A stretch of DNA of 64,000 nt from Streptomyces dengpaensis (GCF_002946835.1 NZ_CP026652.1:5580001-5644000), one strand, 5' to 3'. Positions 18,071-29,788 are shown, counted from the stretch's first letter. Program-made: numbers and translations. The notes: generated from the letters alone by a model not told the origin.

Positions 18071-18913
18071 ATGAGCAACGAGCTGTACCTCCCCAAGGGC
18101 GCCACCGCCGACGCGTACTACGCGCTCGACATCGACCCCAAGCGGGCCGGATGGGCCCACAGCAGCCTGCGGATCGTGGAGCTGGGACCCGGCGGCACGC
18201 ACATGTTCACCACCGGTGACAGCGAGTGGATCGTGCTCCCCCTCAGCGGTGGATGCGCGGTCCATGTGAAGGACGGAACAGAGTACAGAGAGTTCCAGCT
18301 CTTGGGCAGGGACAGCGTGTTCGCCGGAGTCTCCGACTTCGCGTACGTGCCCCGTGACGCCCGGGCACAGATCGCCTCCGGCGCGGGAGGCCGCTTCGCC
18401 CTGGCAGGAGCGAAGTGCGAGCGCCGACTCCCCGCCCGCTACGGCCCCGCGCCGGAGGTTCCCGTCGAAGACCGCGGCAGCGGCACCTGCGCCCGCCAGG
18501 TGCGGGGCTTCGCCGCAGCCGACGCCTTCGACTGCGACAAGCTCATCGCCGTCGAGGTCATCACTCCCGGCGGTCACTGGTCCTCGTACCCGCCGCACAA
18601 GCACGACGAGAACCGCCCCGGCAAGGAGAGCGAACTCGAAGAGATCTACTACTTCGAGATCGACGGTCCGAACGGATACGGCTATCAGCGCGTATTCCCG
18701 TCGCGTGAGGGCGGATCCGACGTCCTCGCCGAGGTCCGCACCGGCGACGCCGTCCTCGTACCCGACGGATGGCACGGCCCGTCCATCGCCCAGCCCGGCC
18801 ACACGATGTACTACCTGAATGTGATGGCCGGGCCCGGCGAGGAAAGGGAATGGCGGATCTGCTTCCACCCGGAACACGTAGACAACACAGCGAGCACAGA
18901 GGGATACCGATGA
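18071..18913 (+). CDS. iolB: 5-deoxy-glucuronate isomerase
   Basis: A 280-residue bicupin of the KduI/IolB family that converts 5-deoxy-glucuronate to 2-deoxy-5-keto-gluconate. Metal-binding cupin motifs are visible in the second half: SYPPHKHDENRPGKESELEE near residue 176, with two histidines and glutamates, and VPDGWHGPSIAQPGHTMYYL near residue 234. It begins seven bases after the aldolase stop and overlaps iolD by four bases. Length is normal. Confidence 0.94.
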   Translation: MSNELYLPKGATADAYYALDIDPKRAGWAHSSLRIVELGPGGTHMFTTGDSEWIVLPLSGGCAVHVKDGTEYREFQLLGRDSVFAGVSDFAYVPRDARAQIASGAGGRFALAGAKCERRLPARYGPAPEVPVEDRGSGTCARQVRGFAAADAFDCDKLIAVEVITPGGHWSSYPPHKHDENRPGKESELEEIYYFEIDGPNGYGYQRVFPSREGGSDVLAEVRTGDAVLVPDGWHGPSIAQPGHTMYYLNVMAGPGEEREWRICFHPEHVDNTASTEGYR

Positions 18914-20793
18914 CCTCAACGACGAGGCTGACGGTCGCACAGGCGCTGGTGCGGTTCCTGGCCGCCCAGTACACGGAACGGGACGGCGAGCGGCGGCGGC
19001 TGATCGGCGCCACCTGGGGCATTTTCGGACACGGCAACGTCGCCGGGATCGGTCAGGCGCTCGTCGAGTACGCCGATGAGATGCCGTACCACCAGGGCCG
19101 TAACGAACAGGCCATGGTGCACGCGGCGGTCGGCTACGCGCGCCAGTCCAACCGCCTGTCCACGCACGCCGTGACCACCTCCATCGGCCCCGGCGCCACG
19201 AACCTCGTGACCGGTGCCGCCCTCGCGACGATCAACCACCTCCCGGTGCTGCTCCTGCCCGGCGACGTCTTCGCGACCCGCCCCGCCGACCCGGTCCTCC
19301 AGCAGCTCGAAGTCCCGTACGCCGGCGATGTGTCGGTCAACGACTGTCTGCGCCCGGTGTCGAAGTACTTCGACCGGATCACCCGTTCCGAGGCGCTGAT
19401 CCCGGCCGCCCTGCAGGCGATGCGGGTGCTCACCGACCCCGTCGAGACCGGCGCCGTCACGCTCGCGCTGCCGCAGGACGTGCAGGCGGAGGCGTACGAC
19501 TGGCCCGAGGAGTTCTTCGCCGAGCGCGTCTGGGCCGTACGCCGCCCCGCGCCCGACGCGTCCGAGCTGGCCGCCGCCGTGCACGCGATCCGCGAGGCCC
19601 GCCGTCCCCTTCTCGTCGCGGGCGGGGGTGTCCACCACAGCCGCGCCGAGGAGGCGCTCGCCGAACTCGCCGCCGCCACCCGCATCCCCGTCGCCTCCAC
19701 GCAGGCGGGCAAGGGCTCGCTGCGCTTCGACCATCCGCAGGACGTCGGCGGCATCGGCCACACCGGCACCGCGACCGCCGACGAACTGGCCCGCACCGCC
19801 GACCTGGTGATCGGCGTCGGCACCCGCTACACCGACTTCACCACGGCCTCAGGCACCCTGTTCGGCGCCGAGGGTGTCCGTTTCCTGAACCTCAATATCG
19901 CGCCGTACGACGGCCACAAGATGTCCGGGCAGACCCTGATCGCGGACGCGCGCGCGGGACTCGAAGAGCTCACCCAGGCACTGCTGCTGCACAAGCACCG
20001 CGCCGAGCCCGCGTACGTCACCGAGTACACGGACGACAAGGAGCGCTGGGAGTACCGGGTCGACGCGGCGTACGCAGCCGGGGACCCGGACGTCCGGCCG
20101 ACCCAGCCGCAGGTCCTCGGCCTGCTCGACGAACTGGTCGACGACGCCGACATCCTGATCAACGCGGCCGGCTCGCTCCCCGGTGACCTGCACAAACTGT
20201 GGCGGACCCGGTCCCTTGACCAGTACCACGTCGAGTACGGCTACTCGTGCATGGGCTACGAGATCCCGGCCGCGATCGGCGTACGGATGGCGGCGCCCGA
20301 CCGCCCCGTGTGGGCGCTGGTCGGCGACGGCACGTATCTGATGATGCCGACGGAGCTCGTCACGGCCGTGCAGGAGGGCATCGCGATCAAGGTACTGATC
20401 CTGCAGAACCACGGGTACGCCTCCATCGGCGGCCTCTCCGAGTCCGTGGGCGGCGAGCGGTTCGGCACCGCGTACCGCTACCGCTCCGCGGACCGTACGT
20501 ACACGGGGGCGCCGCTGCCCGTCGATCTCGCCGCCAACGCGGCCAGCCTGGGCCTGCGGGTCCTGCGCGCGAAGACGGTGCGTGACCTGCGTGCCGCCCT
20601 TGCCGAGGCGCGCGCCGCGGACACTCCCACATGTGTCTACGTGGAGACCGAAACGGCAGACACAGTGTCGGGCGCGCCCCCGGCTCAAGCCTGGTGGGAT
20701 GTCCCTGTGGCCGAGACCGCGACCCGATCGTCGGCGGTCAAGGCGCGCGAGGAGTACGACCGGCACGTCGCCGCCCGACGCCGCCATCTGTGA
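18910..20793 (+). CDS. iolD: 3D-(3,5/4)-trihydroxycyclohexane-1,2-dione acylhydrolase
   Basis: A 627-residue thiamine-diphosphate enzyme that opens the inositol ring. The catalytic glutamate region is GRNEQAMVHAAVGYARQ near residue 64. The ThDP-binding motif runs from GDGTYLMMPTELV (near 472) to VLILQNHGYASIGGL (near 495). Three domains of the acetolactate-synthase fold fit the length. The start ATG overlaps the iolB stop (ATGA); upstream sequence in the same frame is iolB read out of frame. It is followed by mmsA after 13 bases. Confidence 0.94.
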   Translation: MTSTTRLTVAQALVRFLAAQYTERDGERRRLIGATWGIFGHGNVAGIGQALVEYADEMPYHQGRNEQAMVHAAVGYARQSNRLSTHAVTTSIGPGATNLVTGAALATINHLPVLLLPGDVFATRPADPVLQQLEVPYAGDVSVNDCLRPVSKYFDRITRSEALIPAALQAMRVLTDPVETGAVTLALPQDVQAEAYDWPEEFFAERVWAVRRPAPDASELAAAVHAIREARRPLLVAGGGVHHSRAEEALAELAAATRIPVASTQAGKGSLRFDHPQDVGGIGHTGTATADELARTADLVIGVGTRYTDFTTASGTLFGAEGVRFLNLNIAPYDGHKMSGQTLIADARAGLEELTQALLLHKHRAEPAYVTEYTDDKERWEYRVDAAYAAGDPDVRPTQPQVLGLLDELVDDADILINAAGSLPGDLHKLWRTRSLDQYHVEYGYSCMGYEIPAAIGVRMAAPDRPVWALVGDGTYLMMPTELVTAVQEGIAIKVLILQNHGYASIGGLSESVGGERFGTAYRYRSADRTYTGAPLPVDLAANAASLGLRVLRAKTVRDLRAALAEARAADTPTCVYVETETADTVSGAPPAQAWWDVPVAETATRSSAVKAREEYDRHVAARRRHL

Positions 20794-20806
20794 GGGAGTT
20801 TTGGCC

Positions 20807-22318
<1,512 letters not shown>

Positions 22319-22334
22319 GGTCTTGAACGCGTCT

Positions 22335-22366
22335 GTCAGGCCGTCCCCCGCGGACGGCCTGACGTC
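22335..22366 (+). terminator. Terminator of the iol operon
   Basis: GTCAGGCCGTCC (22335-22346) pairs perfectly with GGACGGCCTGAC (22352-22363), a 12-bp stem with a 5-nt loop, followed within a few bases by CCCTTTTA. Confidence 0.85.
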
Positions 22367-22525
22367 CCTTTTACCTGCGGGCGTAACGGGCCGTAGGCCG
22401 CATTCGATGGGCCGTTCGTACGACGGGCGCGGTATGCGGCAGCGGGGCCGTACTCCTTAGGGAGGGGCGGGGGTTCAGCCTGGTGGCTGCATCGGTTGTC
22501 AGTGGGCGCCCGTACCTTTGAGGGC

Positions 22526-25174
22526 ATGGATCTTCGACTGCCCCGACTGCGCGGGCCCCGGCGGTGGGTCGCGGCCGCGGCCGCCGCCGTCGTCGTGCTC
22601 GCCGGCGCGGGCACGTGGACGGCTGTCGCGTCGGACGACACCCCGCGCGTGCACCGCGCCGACCGCGTCATGGCCATGGGCGGCGGGGTGCGGATCGACA
22701 CCTCGTACTTCACGGTGGGCGCGAGCTCGGACCGCCGCCCCGCCGTCCTCCTGGGGCACGGCTTCGGCGGCAGCAAGGACGACGTACGGGACGAGGCGGA
22801 GAGGCTCGCCCGCGACGGATACGCGGTGCTGACCTGGTCGGCGCGCGGCTTCGGGAAGTCCACCGGCAAGATCGGGCTGAACGACCCCCAGGGCGAGGTC
22901 GCCGATGTGTCGAAGCTGATCGACTGGCTGGCCGAACGGCCGGAGGTCCAGCTCGACAAGAGCGGCGACCCGCGCGTCGGCGCCACCGGCGCCTCGTACG
23001 GCGGGGCGATCTCCCTGCTGGCCGCCGGGCACGACCAGCGGGTCGACGCAATCGCCCCGGCGATCACGTACTGGAACCTCGCGGACGCCCTCTTCCCGAA
23101 CGGGGTCTTCAAGAAACTCTGGGCCGGCATCTTCGTCAACTCCGGCGGCGGCTGCGACCAGTTCGAGGCGCGGCTGTGCTCGATGTACAACCGGGTCGCG
23201 GAGTCCGGCACGCCGGACGCCGCCGCGCGGGAGCTGCTGGAAGCGCGCTCCCCGTCCGCGGTCGCCGACCGCATCACGGTGCCCACGCTCATCGTGCAGG
23301 GCCAGTCCGACTCCCTCTTCCCGCTCGGCCAGGCCGACGCGATGGCCAAGGCGATCCGGGCGGGCGGCGCGCCCGTGGACGTCGACTGGATCTCCGGCGG
23401 GCATGACGGCGGCGACATGGAGGCGGACCGCGTCCAGTCCCGCGTCGCCTCGTGGTTCGACCGCTACCTGAAGGACGACAAGAGCGCCGACACGGGCCCC
23501 GCCTTCCGCGTCACCCGCACCGGAGGCATCGACTCCACCAACGGCACCGCCCTGCTGCGGGGCGCGAGCGCGGACACCTATCCCGGACTGGACAGCGGCC
23601 GGCGCGCCGTCGCGCTGCAGGGCCGCGAGCAGAGCTTCGAGAACCCCGCGGGCGCGAACCCGCCCGCCGTCTCGGCCCTCCCCGGCCTGGGCGGCTCGGG
23701 CGGCCTCGCACAGCTCTCGACCCTTGGTGTCGGCGTCTCGCTCGACTTCCCCGGCCAGTACGCGCGGTTCGAGTCCACTGCGTTCGGCGAAGACCTGCGC
23801 ATCACCGGCTCGCCGGCCGTCACCGTGCACGTCAAGTCGTCCACGGACGACGCGGTCCTCTTCGGGAAGGTGTACGACGTCGGACCGGGCGGCGGTATGC
23901 AGCAGGTGCTGCCCTCGCAGCTGGTCACACCGGTGCGGGTCGAGGGCGCCAGGACCGGCAAGGACGTCACCGTCGCGCTGCCCGCCGTCGACCACGAGGT
24001 GCGCAAGGGCCACCGGCTGCGCCTCGTCCTCGCCTCCACGGACCTCGGTTATGCGTCACCGGCGACCCCGGCGACGTACACCGTGTCCCTCAAGAGCGAC
24101 CTCCAGGTCCCGACGGCATCCGGCGTGACGACCGCCGCCGCGCCGCTGCCCGCCTGGGTGTGGTGGCTGCCGCTCGCCGGAGCACTGGTCGCGCTGGCGC
24201 TGCTGCTGACGGGCCGCCGCCGTACGACGCCGGGGGCGCCCGATCCGGAGCTGGCCGAAGTGCCGCTCCAGATCACGGACTTGAGCAAGCGGTACGCGAA
24301 GTCGGCGGACCGGTACGCGGTACGGGACCTGTCGTTCCGCGTGGAGAAGGGCCAGGTTCTCGGCCTGCTCGGGCCGAACGGCGCGGGCAAGACGACCACC
24401 CTGCGCATGCTGATGGGCCTGATCAAGCCGGACGGCGGCGAGATCCGCGTCTTCGGGCACGCGATCCGGCCGGGCGCGCCCGTGCTCTCCCGGGTCGGCG
24501 CGTTCGTCGAGGGCGCGGGCTTCCTGCCGCACCTGTCCGGCCGCGAGAACCTGGAGCTGTACTGGCAGGCGACGGGCCGTCCGCCCGAGGACGCCCACCT
24601 GGAGGAGGCGCTGGAGATCGCGGGCCTCGGCGACGCGCTGGCCCGCGCGGTCCGCACGTACTCCCAGGGCATGCGCCAGCGGCTCGCCATCGCCCAGGCG
24701 ATGCTCGGCCTCCCGGACCTCCTCATCCTCGACGAACCGACCAACGGCCTCGACCCGCCCCAGATCCGCGAGATGCGCGAGGTGATGATCCGCTACGCCG
24801 CCGCGGGCCGCACGGTCATCGTCTCCAGCCACCTCCTGGCGGAGGTCGAGCAGTCCTGCACCCACCTGGTGGTCATGGACCGCGGCCGGCTGATCCAGGC
24901 GGGCCCGGTGTCCGAGATCGTCGGCTCGGGCGACACGCTCCTCGTCGGCACGGGTTCCCCCGTGGAAGAGCCGGTCGTCGAGAAGGTCGGCGCACTGCCG
25001 GGCGTGGCCTCGGCCGTCGCCGCCGAGGACGGGCTGCTGGTCCGCCTCGACCCCGGCGGCAGCGCGCAACGCCTGGTCGTGGAGCTGGTACGGCTCGAAG
25101 TGCCCGTGGAGTCGGTGGGCCCCCACCGACGTCTCGAAGACGCGTTCCTCACCCTGATCGGAGGCTCAGCATGA
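22526..25174 (+). CDS. S15-type alpha/beta hydrolase fused to ABC transporter ATPase
   Basis: An 882-residue two-part protein. An N-terminal membrane anchor or signal lies at residues 14-36. An alpha/beta hydrolase related to X-Pro dipeptidyl-peptidase (S15) follows, with the nucleophile serine in GATGASYGGAISLL near residue 155, GHDGGDM near 294, and a C-terminal jelly-roll region to about 540. A membrane segment WVWWLPLAGALVALALLL near 550 leads into a complete ABC ATPase: LGLLGPNGAGKTTTLRML (Walker A, near 612), YSQGMRQRLAIAQ (signature, near 712), LLILDEPTNGLDP (Walker B, near 731), and H-loop SSHLL. The topology puts the hydrolase outside and the ATPase inside. It overlaps its permease by four bases. 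Substrate unknown. Confidence 0.88.
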   Translation: MDLRLPRLRGPRRWVAAAAAAVVVLAGAGTWTAVASDDTPRVHRADRVMAMGGGVRIDTSYFTVGASSDRRPAVLLGHGFGGSKDDVRDEAERLARDGYAVLTWSARGFGKSTGKIGLNDPQGEVADVSKLIDWLAERPEVQLDKSGDPRVGATGASYGGAISLLAAGHDQRVDAIAPAITYWNLADALFPNGVFKKLWAGIFVNSGGGCDQFEARLCSMYNRVAESGTPDAAARELLEARSPSAVADRITVPTLIVQGQSDSLFPLGQADAMAKAIRAGGAPVDVDWISGGHDGGDMEADRVQSRVASWFDRYLKDDKSADTGPAFRVTRTGGIDSTNGTALLRGASADTYPGLDSGRRAVALQGREQSFENPAGANPPAVSALPGLGGSGGLAQLSTLGVGVSLDFPGQYARFESTAFGEDLRITGSPAVTVHVKSSTDDAVLFGKVYDVGPGGGMQQVLPSQLVTPVRVEGARTGKDVTVALPAVDHEVRKGHRLRLVLASTDLGYASPATPATYTVSLKSDLQVPTASGVTTAAAPLPAWVWWLPLAGALVALALLLTGRRRTTPGAPDPELAEVPLQITDLSKRYAKSADRYAVRDLSFRVEKGQVLGLLGPNGAGKTTTLRMLMGLIKPDGGEIRVFGHAIRPGAPVLSRVGAFVEGAGFLPHLSGRENLELYWQATGRPPEDAHLEEALEIAGLGDALARAVRTYSQGMRQRLAIAQAMLGLPDLLILDEPTNGLDPPQIREMREVMIRYAAAGRTVIVSSHLLAEVEQSCTHLVVMDRGRLIQAGPVSEIVGSGDTLLVGTGSPVEEPVVEKVGALPGVASAVAAEDGLLVRLDPGGSAQRLVVELVRLEVPVESVGPHRRLEDAFLTLIGGSA

Positions 25175-26034
25175 GCACGCTCGTCGAGCGGGCCGAGACG
25201 GCCGACGGGTACCGGGCGCGGGGCACCCTGCCGCTGCGCGTGGAGCTGATCCGGCAGTTGAAGCGGCGCCGCACCCTCGTGATGGGGGCGATCCTCGCGG
25301 TGCTGCCCTTCGTCCTGGTCGTGGCGTTCGCGATCGGCGGCGAGCCGGGCGCGCAGAACGGCCAGGTCACGCTGCTGGACACGGCCACCGCGTCGGGCGC
25401 GAACTTCGCCGCGGTGAACCTGTTCGTGTCCGCGGGCTTCCTCCTGGTGATCCCGGTCGCCCTGTTCTGCGGGGACACGATCGCCTCCGAGGCGAGCTGG
25501 TCGTCACTGCGCTATCTGCTGGCGGCCCCCGTGCCACGGGCCCGCCTGCTGTGGTCCAAGCTCACCGTCGCGCTGGGCCTCAGCCTCGCCGCGATGGTGC
25601 TGCTGCCGGTCGTCGCGCTGGCGGTGGGCACCGCGGCCTACGGCTGGGGCCCGTTGGAGATCCCCACCGGCGGCGAGCTCGACGCGGGCTCCGCGGCCCA
25701 GCGGCTCCTCGTGGTGATCGCGTACATCTTCGTGTCCCAACTGGTCACCGCGGGCCTCGCGTTCTGGCTGTCGACGAAGACGGACGCTCCCCTGGGCGCG
25801 GTCGGCGGCGCGGTCGGCCTGACGATCGTGGGGAACGTACTGGACGCGGTCACCGCCCTCGGCGACTGGCGCGCCTTCCTGCCCGCGCACTGGCAGTTCG
25901 CGTGGGCGGACGCCGTGCAGCCGACCCCGGAGTGGGGCGGCATGATCCAGGGCACGGCGATCTCCATAACGTACGCGCTCGTGCTGTTCGCCCTGGCCTT
26001 CCGCGGTTTCCGGCGCAAGGACATCGTGTCGTAG
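25171..26034 (+). CDS. ABC transporter permease (ABC-2 type)
   Basis: A 287-residue membrane protein with about six hydrophobic segments, for example ILAVLPFVLVVAFAIGG near residue 38, LFVSAGFLLVIPVALFCGD near 80, LGLSLAAMVLLPVVALAVG near 132, LLVVIAYIFVSQLVTAGLAF near 182, and a C-terminal span ending in RKDIVS. It is the partner of the hydrolase-ATPase fusion upstream, sharing an ATGA overlap. The pair resembles drug or antibiotic resistance ABC-2 exporters; cargo is not predictable. Confidence 0.87.
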   Translation: MSTLVERAETADGYRARGTLPLRVELIRQLKRRRTLVMGAILAVLPFVLVVAFAIGGEPGAQNGQVTLLDTATASGANFAAVNLFVSAGFLLVIPVALFCGDTIASEASWSSLRYLLAAPVPRARLLWSKLTVALGLSLAAMVLLPVVALAVGTAAYGWGPLEIPTGGELDAGSAAQRLLVVIAYIFVSQLVTAGLAFWLSTKTDAPLGAVGGAVGLTIVGNVLDAVTALGDWRAFLPAHWQFAWADAVQPTPEWGGMIQGTAISITYALVLFALAFRGFRRKDIVS

Positions 26035-26187
26035 GTCTCCGGAGGATCACCTACCGGTCTCGACGGCCGCCCGTCGTGGCCGCTTTGAGATCCATCCGCA
26101 ACACCCCGGAGCGCACATCCCGGCCCCCTCGGACGTCACAGTCACAGACGTCGGCCCACACACAGGCCGCTCACCGAGGGGGCACAG

Positions 26188-27783
26188 ATGGGGATGGACC
26201 ACATAGGGACGGGCGGCACGCGCGGTCGGCGACTGCGCGGCACGCTCCTCGCACTGACAGCGGCGGGCGCCGTGCTGCTGACGGGATGCAGCGCGAGCAG
26301 CGGCGGCGGCAACTCATCGGACGGCATGGACAAATCCGGCGGCCGCAACCTCCCCCTGCCCGCCCCCGCCCAGCCGTCGGGCCCGGACACCGCCGAGGGT
26401 GAGCAGACCGGCGCCCCCGACCGCGAGTTCGCCCCGGCCCCCGACTACCTCTCCACCTTCGCCCTCGACGTCGACACCGCCTCGTACGGCTATGCCCGCC
26501 GCACCCTGGAGGGCGGGGGGATCCCGGACCCGTCCACCATCCGCCCCGAGGAGTTCGTCAACAGCTTCCGCCAGGACTACGAACGCCCCGGCGGCAACGG
26601 CTTCTCGGTCACCGTCGACGGCGCCCGCACCGACGACGACCGCTGGTCGCTGGTCCGGGTCGGCCTCGCCACCCGCGCCGCCGAGAGCGACCGCGAACGC
26701 CCGCCCGCGGCCCTCACCTTCGTCCTCGACATCTCCGGTTCCATGGCGGAGCCGGGCCGCCTCGACCTGGCCAAGGACTCCCTCGACGTGATGACGGACC
26801 GGCTGCGCGACGACGACTCGGTCGCGCTGGTCACCTTCAGCGACGAGGCCGAGACCGTACTGCCGATGACCCGCCTCGGCGACCACCGCGGTCGGGTCCA
26901 CGACGCGATCGGCGGCCTGGAGCCGGAGGATTCGACCAACCTCGGCGCGGGCGTGGACACCGGGTACGAGACGGCCGTCGAGGGCCTGCGCGAGGGCGCC
27001 ACCAACCGTGTCGTCGTGATCTCCGACGCACTCGCCAACACCGGCGACACCGACGCGGACTCCATCCTGGAGCGCATCTCCGACGCACGCCGCGAGCACG
27101 GCATCACCCTCTTCGGCGTTGGCGTCGGCAGCGAGTACGGCGACGCCCTCATGGAGCGCCTCGCCGACAAGGGCGACGGCCACACCACGTACGTGTCGGA
27201 CCGCGACGAGGCCCGTACGGTGTTCTGCACCGAGCTCCCGCGGAACATCGGCCTCACGGCCCGCGACGCGAAGGCCCAGGTCGCCTTCGACCCGCAGACG
27301 GTCGAGAAGTTCCGGCTGATCGGCTACGACAACCGCAAGGTCGCCGACGAGGACTTCCGCGACGACCGGGTGGACGGCGGCGAGGTGGGCCCCGGCCACA
27401 CGGTCACCGCGCTCTACGCCGTCCGCACCAGGCCCGGCGCCTCGGGCCACCTCGCCACCGCGAGCGTCCGCTGGCTCGACCCCCGCACCCGCGCCCCGCA
27501 CGAGGCGTCCGGCCAACTGGAGTCCGGCTCCCTCCACGACGACCTGTGGACCTCCGCCCGCTCCTTCCAAGTCACCGCCGTGGCGGCCTACTTCGCCGAC
27601 GCCCTGCGCGCGGACGGCGAGGCCCGCCGGAGCAGCACCCTGCCCGGCGCCCTCCCCCTGGACGAACTCGCCGGCCGCGCCCACAGGCTGGCCGACGACT
27701 CCGAGGACTCGGCGGTGAGCGGCCTCGCGACCGCGCTCGAGCAGGCGAGCCGACTGAGCGACTGCGAGCTGGACTGCCCGTAG
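26188..27783 (+). CDS. von Willebrand factor type A domain lipoprotein
   Basis: A 531-residue extracellular lipoprotein. The signal ends in a lipobox, VLLTGCSASS, with the lipidated cysteine near residue 33. A von Willebrand N-terminal region (STFALDVDTASYGYARRTL near 90) is followed by a VWA domain with a complete MIDAS (FVLDISGSMAE near 178; DxSxS), T in STNLGAG near 252, and SDALANTGD near 282. The C-terminal part matches the DUF3520-type region. It resembles YfbK-like proteins. It may bind cations and surface ligands; no enzymatic function is visible. It begins about 150 bp after the permease, so may be a separate unit. Confidence 0.88.
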   Translation: MGMDHIGTGGTRGRRLRGTLLALTAAGAVLLTGCSASSGGGNSSDGMDKSGGRNLPLPAPAQPSGPDTAEGEQTGAPDREFAPAPDYLSTFALDVDTASYGYARRTLEGGGIPDPSTIRPEEFVNSFRQDYERPGGNGFSVTVDGARTDDDRWSLVRVGLATRAAESDRERPPAALTFVLDISGSMAEPGRLDLAKDSLDVMTDRLRDDDSVALVTFSDEAETVLPMTRLGDHRGRVHDAIGGLEPEDSTNLGAGVDTGYETAVEGLREGATNRVVVISDALANTGDTDADSILERISDARREHGITLFGVGVGSEYGDALMERLADKGDGHTTYVSDRDEARTVFCTELPRNIGLTARDAKAQVAFDPQTVEKFRLIGYDNRKVADEDFRDDRVDGGEVGPGHTVTALYAVRTRPGASGHLATASVRWLDPRTRAPHEASGQLESGSLHDDLWTSARSFQVTAVAAYFADALRADGEARRSSTLPGALPLDELAGRAHRLADDSEDSAVSGLATALEQASRLSDCELDCP

Positions 27784-27865
27784 CCCACCGTGCGCAACCC
27801 ATTGAAATTCCGTTACGCCTGAGTAAGTTGACCCACGAGTAAGAACCCTGCGACCGGGAGCCGTC

Positions 27866-29788
27866 ATGGGCGTACGCAAGGATCTGAAACGGGCCAGGAA
27901 GCGCACCGACCTGGCCATTCGCGGCACGTTGGAACTGGTCAGGGACGCGGCCGGCACCGTGCGCGAGGTGCGAACCGCCCGCCTGGCACCGAGCCCCGCC
28001 ACCGGCAGCACCGCCGACCTGCCCTTCACCAACGCGGTCGAGGCACCGGACGCCGTCGTCCTGCGCCGCAAGGCCCAGGGCACCTGGCGCCCGGTCACCG
28101 CCGCCGCCTTCGCCCGCGAAGTCACCGACACCGCCAAGGGGTTGATCGCGGCGGGCCTCGAACCGGGCGGCCGGGTCGCGGTGATGTCCCGTACACGCTA
28201 CGAGTGGACGGTCCTCGACTTCGCGATCTGGGCGGCCGGCGGCCAGACCGTCCCGGTCTACGCGACCGCGTCCGCCGAGCAAGTGGAGTGGATCGTACGG
28301 GACTCGGGCGCGCGTTTCGTGATCGTCGAGACGGCCGAGAACGCGGACACCGTGGCCACCGGCACGGCCCGGCACCCCGAACCCCCACGTGTCTGGGAGC
28401 TGGACAAAGTCGCTGTGCCCGAACTCGCCGCCCTGGGACGGGACATCCCCGACGAGGAGGTCACCAAGCGCCGCACCGCCCTGACCCCCGACACGGTCGC
28501 GACGGTCTGCTACACCTCCGGAACCACCGGCAAACCCAAGGGCTGCGTCCTCACGCACGCCAACCTGTACGCCGAGGCCGCCAACACGGTCGAGCTGCTG
28601 CACCCCATCTTCAAGGAGGTCACAGGCCAGATCGCCTCGACCCTCCTCTTCCTCCCGCTCGCCCACATCCTGGGCCGCACCCTCCAGATCGCCTGTCTGA
28701 TGGCCCGGATCGAGCTGGGCCACTGCCCGAGCATCAAGCCGGACGAACTGCGCCCCGCCCTCAAGGAGTTCCGCCCCACCTTCCTCGTCGGCGTCCCGTA
28801 CCTCTTCGAGAAGATCCACGACACCGGCCGCGCCACCGCCGAGAAGATCGGCCGGGGCGCCTCCTTCGACCGCGCCGACCGCATCGGCGTCCGCTTCGCG
28901 CAGGCGTACCTGAACAAGTTCCTCGGCGTGGGCAAGGGGCCCGGGCCCGGCCTGTACGCCGCCTGGGCTCTGTACGACCTGCTGGTGTACCGCCGTATCC
29001 GCAAGGAGATCGGGGGCCGGGCGCACTACGCCATCAGCGGAGGCTCCCCGCTCGACCGCAACCTCAACCTTTTCTTCTACGCCGCCGGAATCATCGTCTA
29101 CGAGGGCTACGGCCTGACCGAGACCACCGCGGCGGCCACCATCGTCCCGCCTCTCCGACCCCGCCCCGGCACGGTCGGCCTGCCGGTCCCGGGCACGGCC
29201 GTCCGCATCGCCGACGACGGCGAGGTCCTCATCAAGGGCGGCATCGTCTTCGGCGCCTACTGGAACAACCCGGCCGCGACCGACGCCGTCCTCACCGACG
29301 ACTGGTTCGCGACCGGCGACCTCGGCGCCCTGGACGAGGACGGCTATCTGACCATCACCGGCCGTAAGAAGGACATCCTCGTCACCTCCGGCGGCAAGAA
29401 CGTCTCGCCCGCCGTCCTGGAGGACCGGCTGCGCAGCCGCCCGCCCGTCGGCCAGTGCGTCGTCGTCGGCGACAACCGCCCGTACGTGGCGGCCCTGATC
29501 ACCCTCGACCCCGAGTCCGTCGCCCACTGGCTCGCCGTCCGCAAATGGCCCGCGGACACCCCGCTGTCCGAGGTCGTCCGCGACCCCCTGATGCGCGCCG
29601 ATGTCCAGAAGGCGGTGGACTACGCCAACGAAGCGGTCTCCCGGCCCGAGTCCATCCGCCGGTTCACTCTGGTGGAGGGCGAGTTCACCGAGGACAACGG
29701 CCTGCTCACCCCGTCCCTGAAGGTCAAACGCCACGCGGTGTCGGCGGCGTACGTGGCCGAGATCGAGGCGCTGTACGGCGAGGCATGA
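27866..29788 (+). CDS. Long-chain fatty acid-CoA ligase (AMP-dependent synthetase)
   Basis: A 640-residue ANL-superfamily enzyme of the FadD15-like long-chain group. The P-loop motif is VCYTSGTTGKPKGCVLTHAN near residue 214. ISGGSPLDRNLNLFFYAAG (near 391) and YEGYGLTETTAAATIVPP (near 412) form the core. DDWFATGDLGALDEDGYLTI (near 473) and GRKKDILVTSGGKNVSP (near 495) contain the adenylation aspartate and hinge. It activates fatty acids to acyl-CoA. It stands alone, ending against the rodlin genes on the other strand with a shared hairpin terminator. Confidence 0.92.
   Translation: MGVRKDLKRARKRTDLAIRGTLELVRDAAGTVREVRTARLAPSPATGSTADLPFTNAVEAPDAVVLRRKAQGTWRPVTAAAFAREVTDTAKGLIAAGLEPGGRVAVMSRTRYEWTVLDFAIWAAGGQTVPVYATASAEQVEWIVRDSGARFVIVETAENADTVATGTARHPEPPRVWELDKVAVPELAALGRDIPDEEVTKRRTALTPDTVATVCYTSGTTGKPKGCVLTHANLYAEAANTVELLHPIFKEVTGQIASTLLFLPLAHILGRTLQIACLMARIELGHCPSIKPDELRPALKEFRPTFLVGVPYLFEKIHDTGRATAEKIGRGASFDRADRIGVRFAQAYLNKFLGVGKGPGPGLYAAWALYDLLVYRRIRKEIGGRAHYAISGGSPLDRNLNLFFYAAGIIVYEGYGLTETTAAATIVPPLRPRPGTVGLPVPGTAVRIADDGEVLIKGGIVFGAYWNNPAATDAVLTDDWFATGDLGALDEDGYLTITGRKKDILVTSGGKNVSPAVLEDRLRSRPPVGQCVVVGDNRPYVAALITLDPESVAHWLAVRKWPADTPLSEVVRDPLMRADVQKAVDYANEAVSRPESIRRFTLVEGEFTEDNGLLTPSLKVKRHAVSAAYVAEIEALYGEA

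Noticed and set aside
22336..24013. Minus-strand frames over the hydrolase-ATPase fusion
   Set aside because: Shadows of the fusion gene, no recognisable domain.
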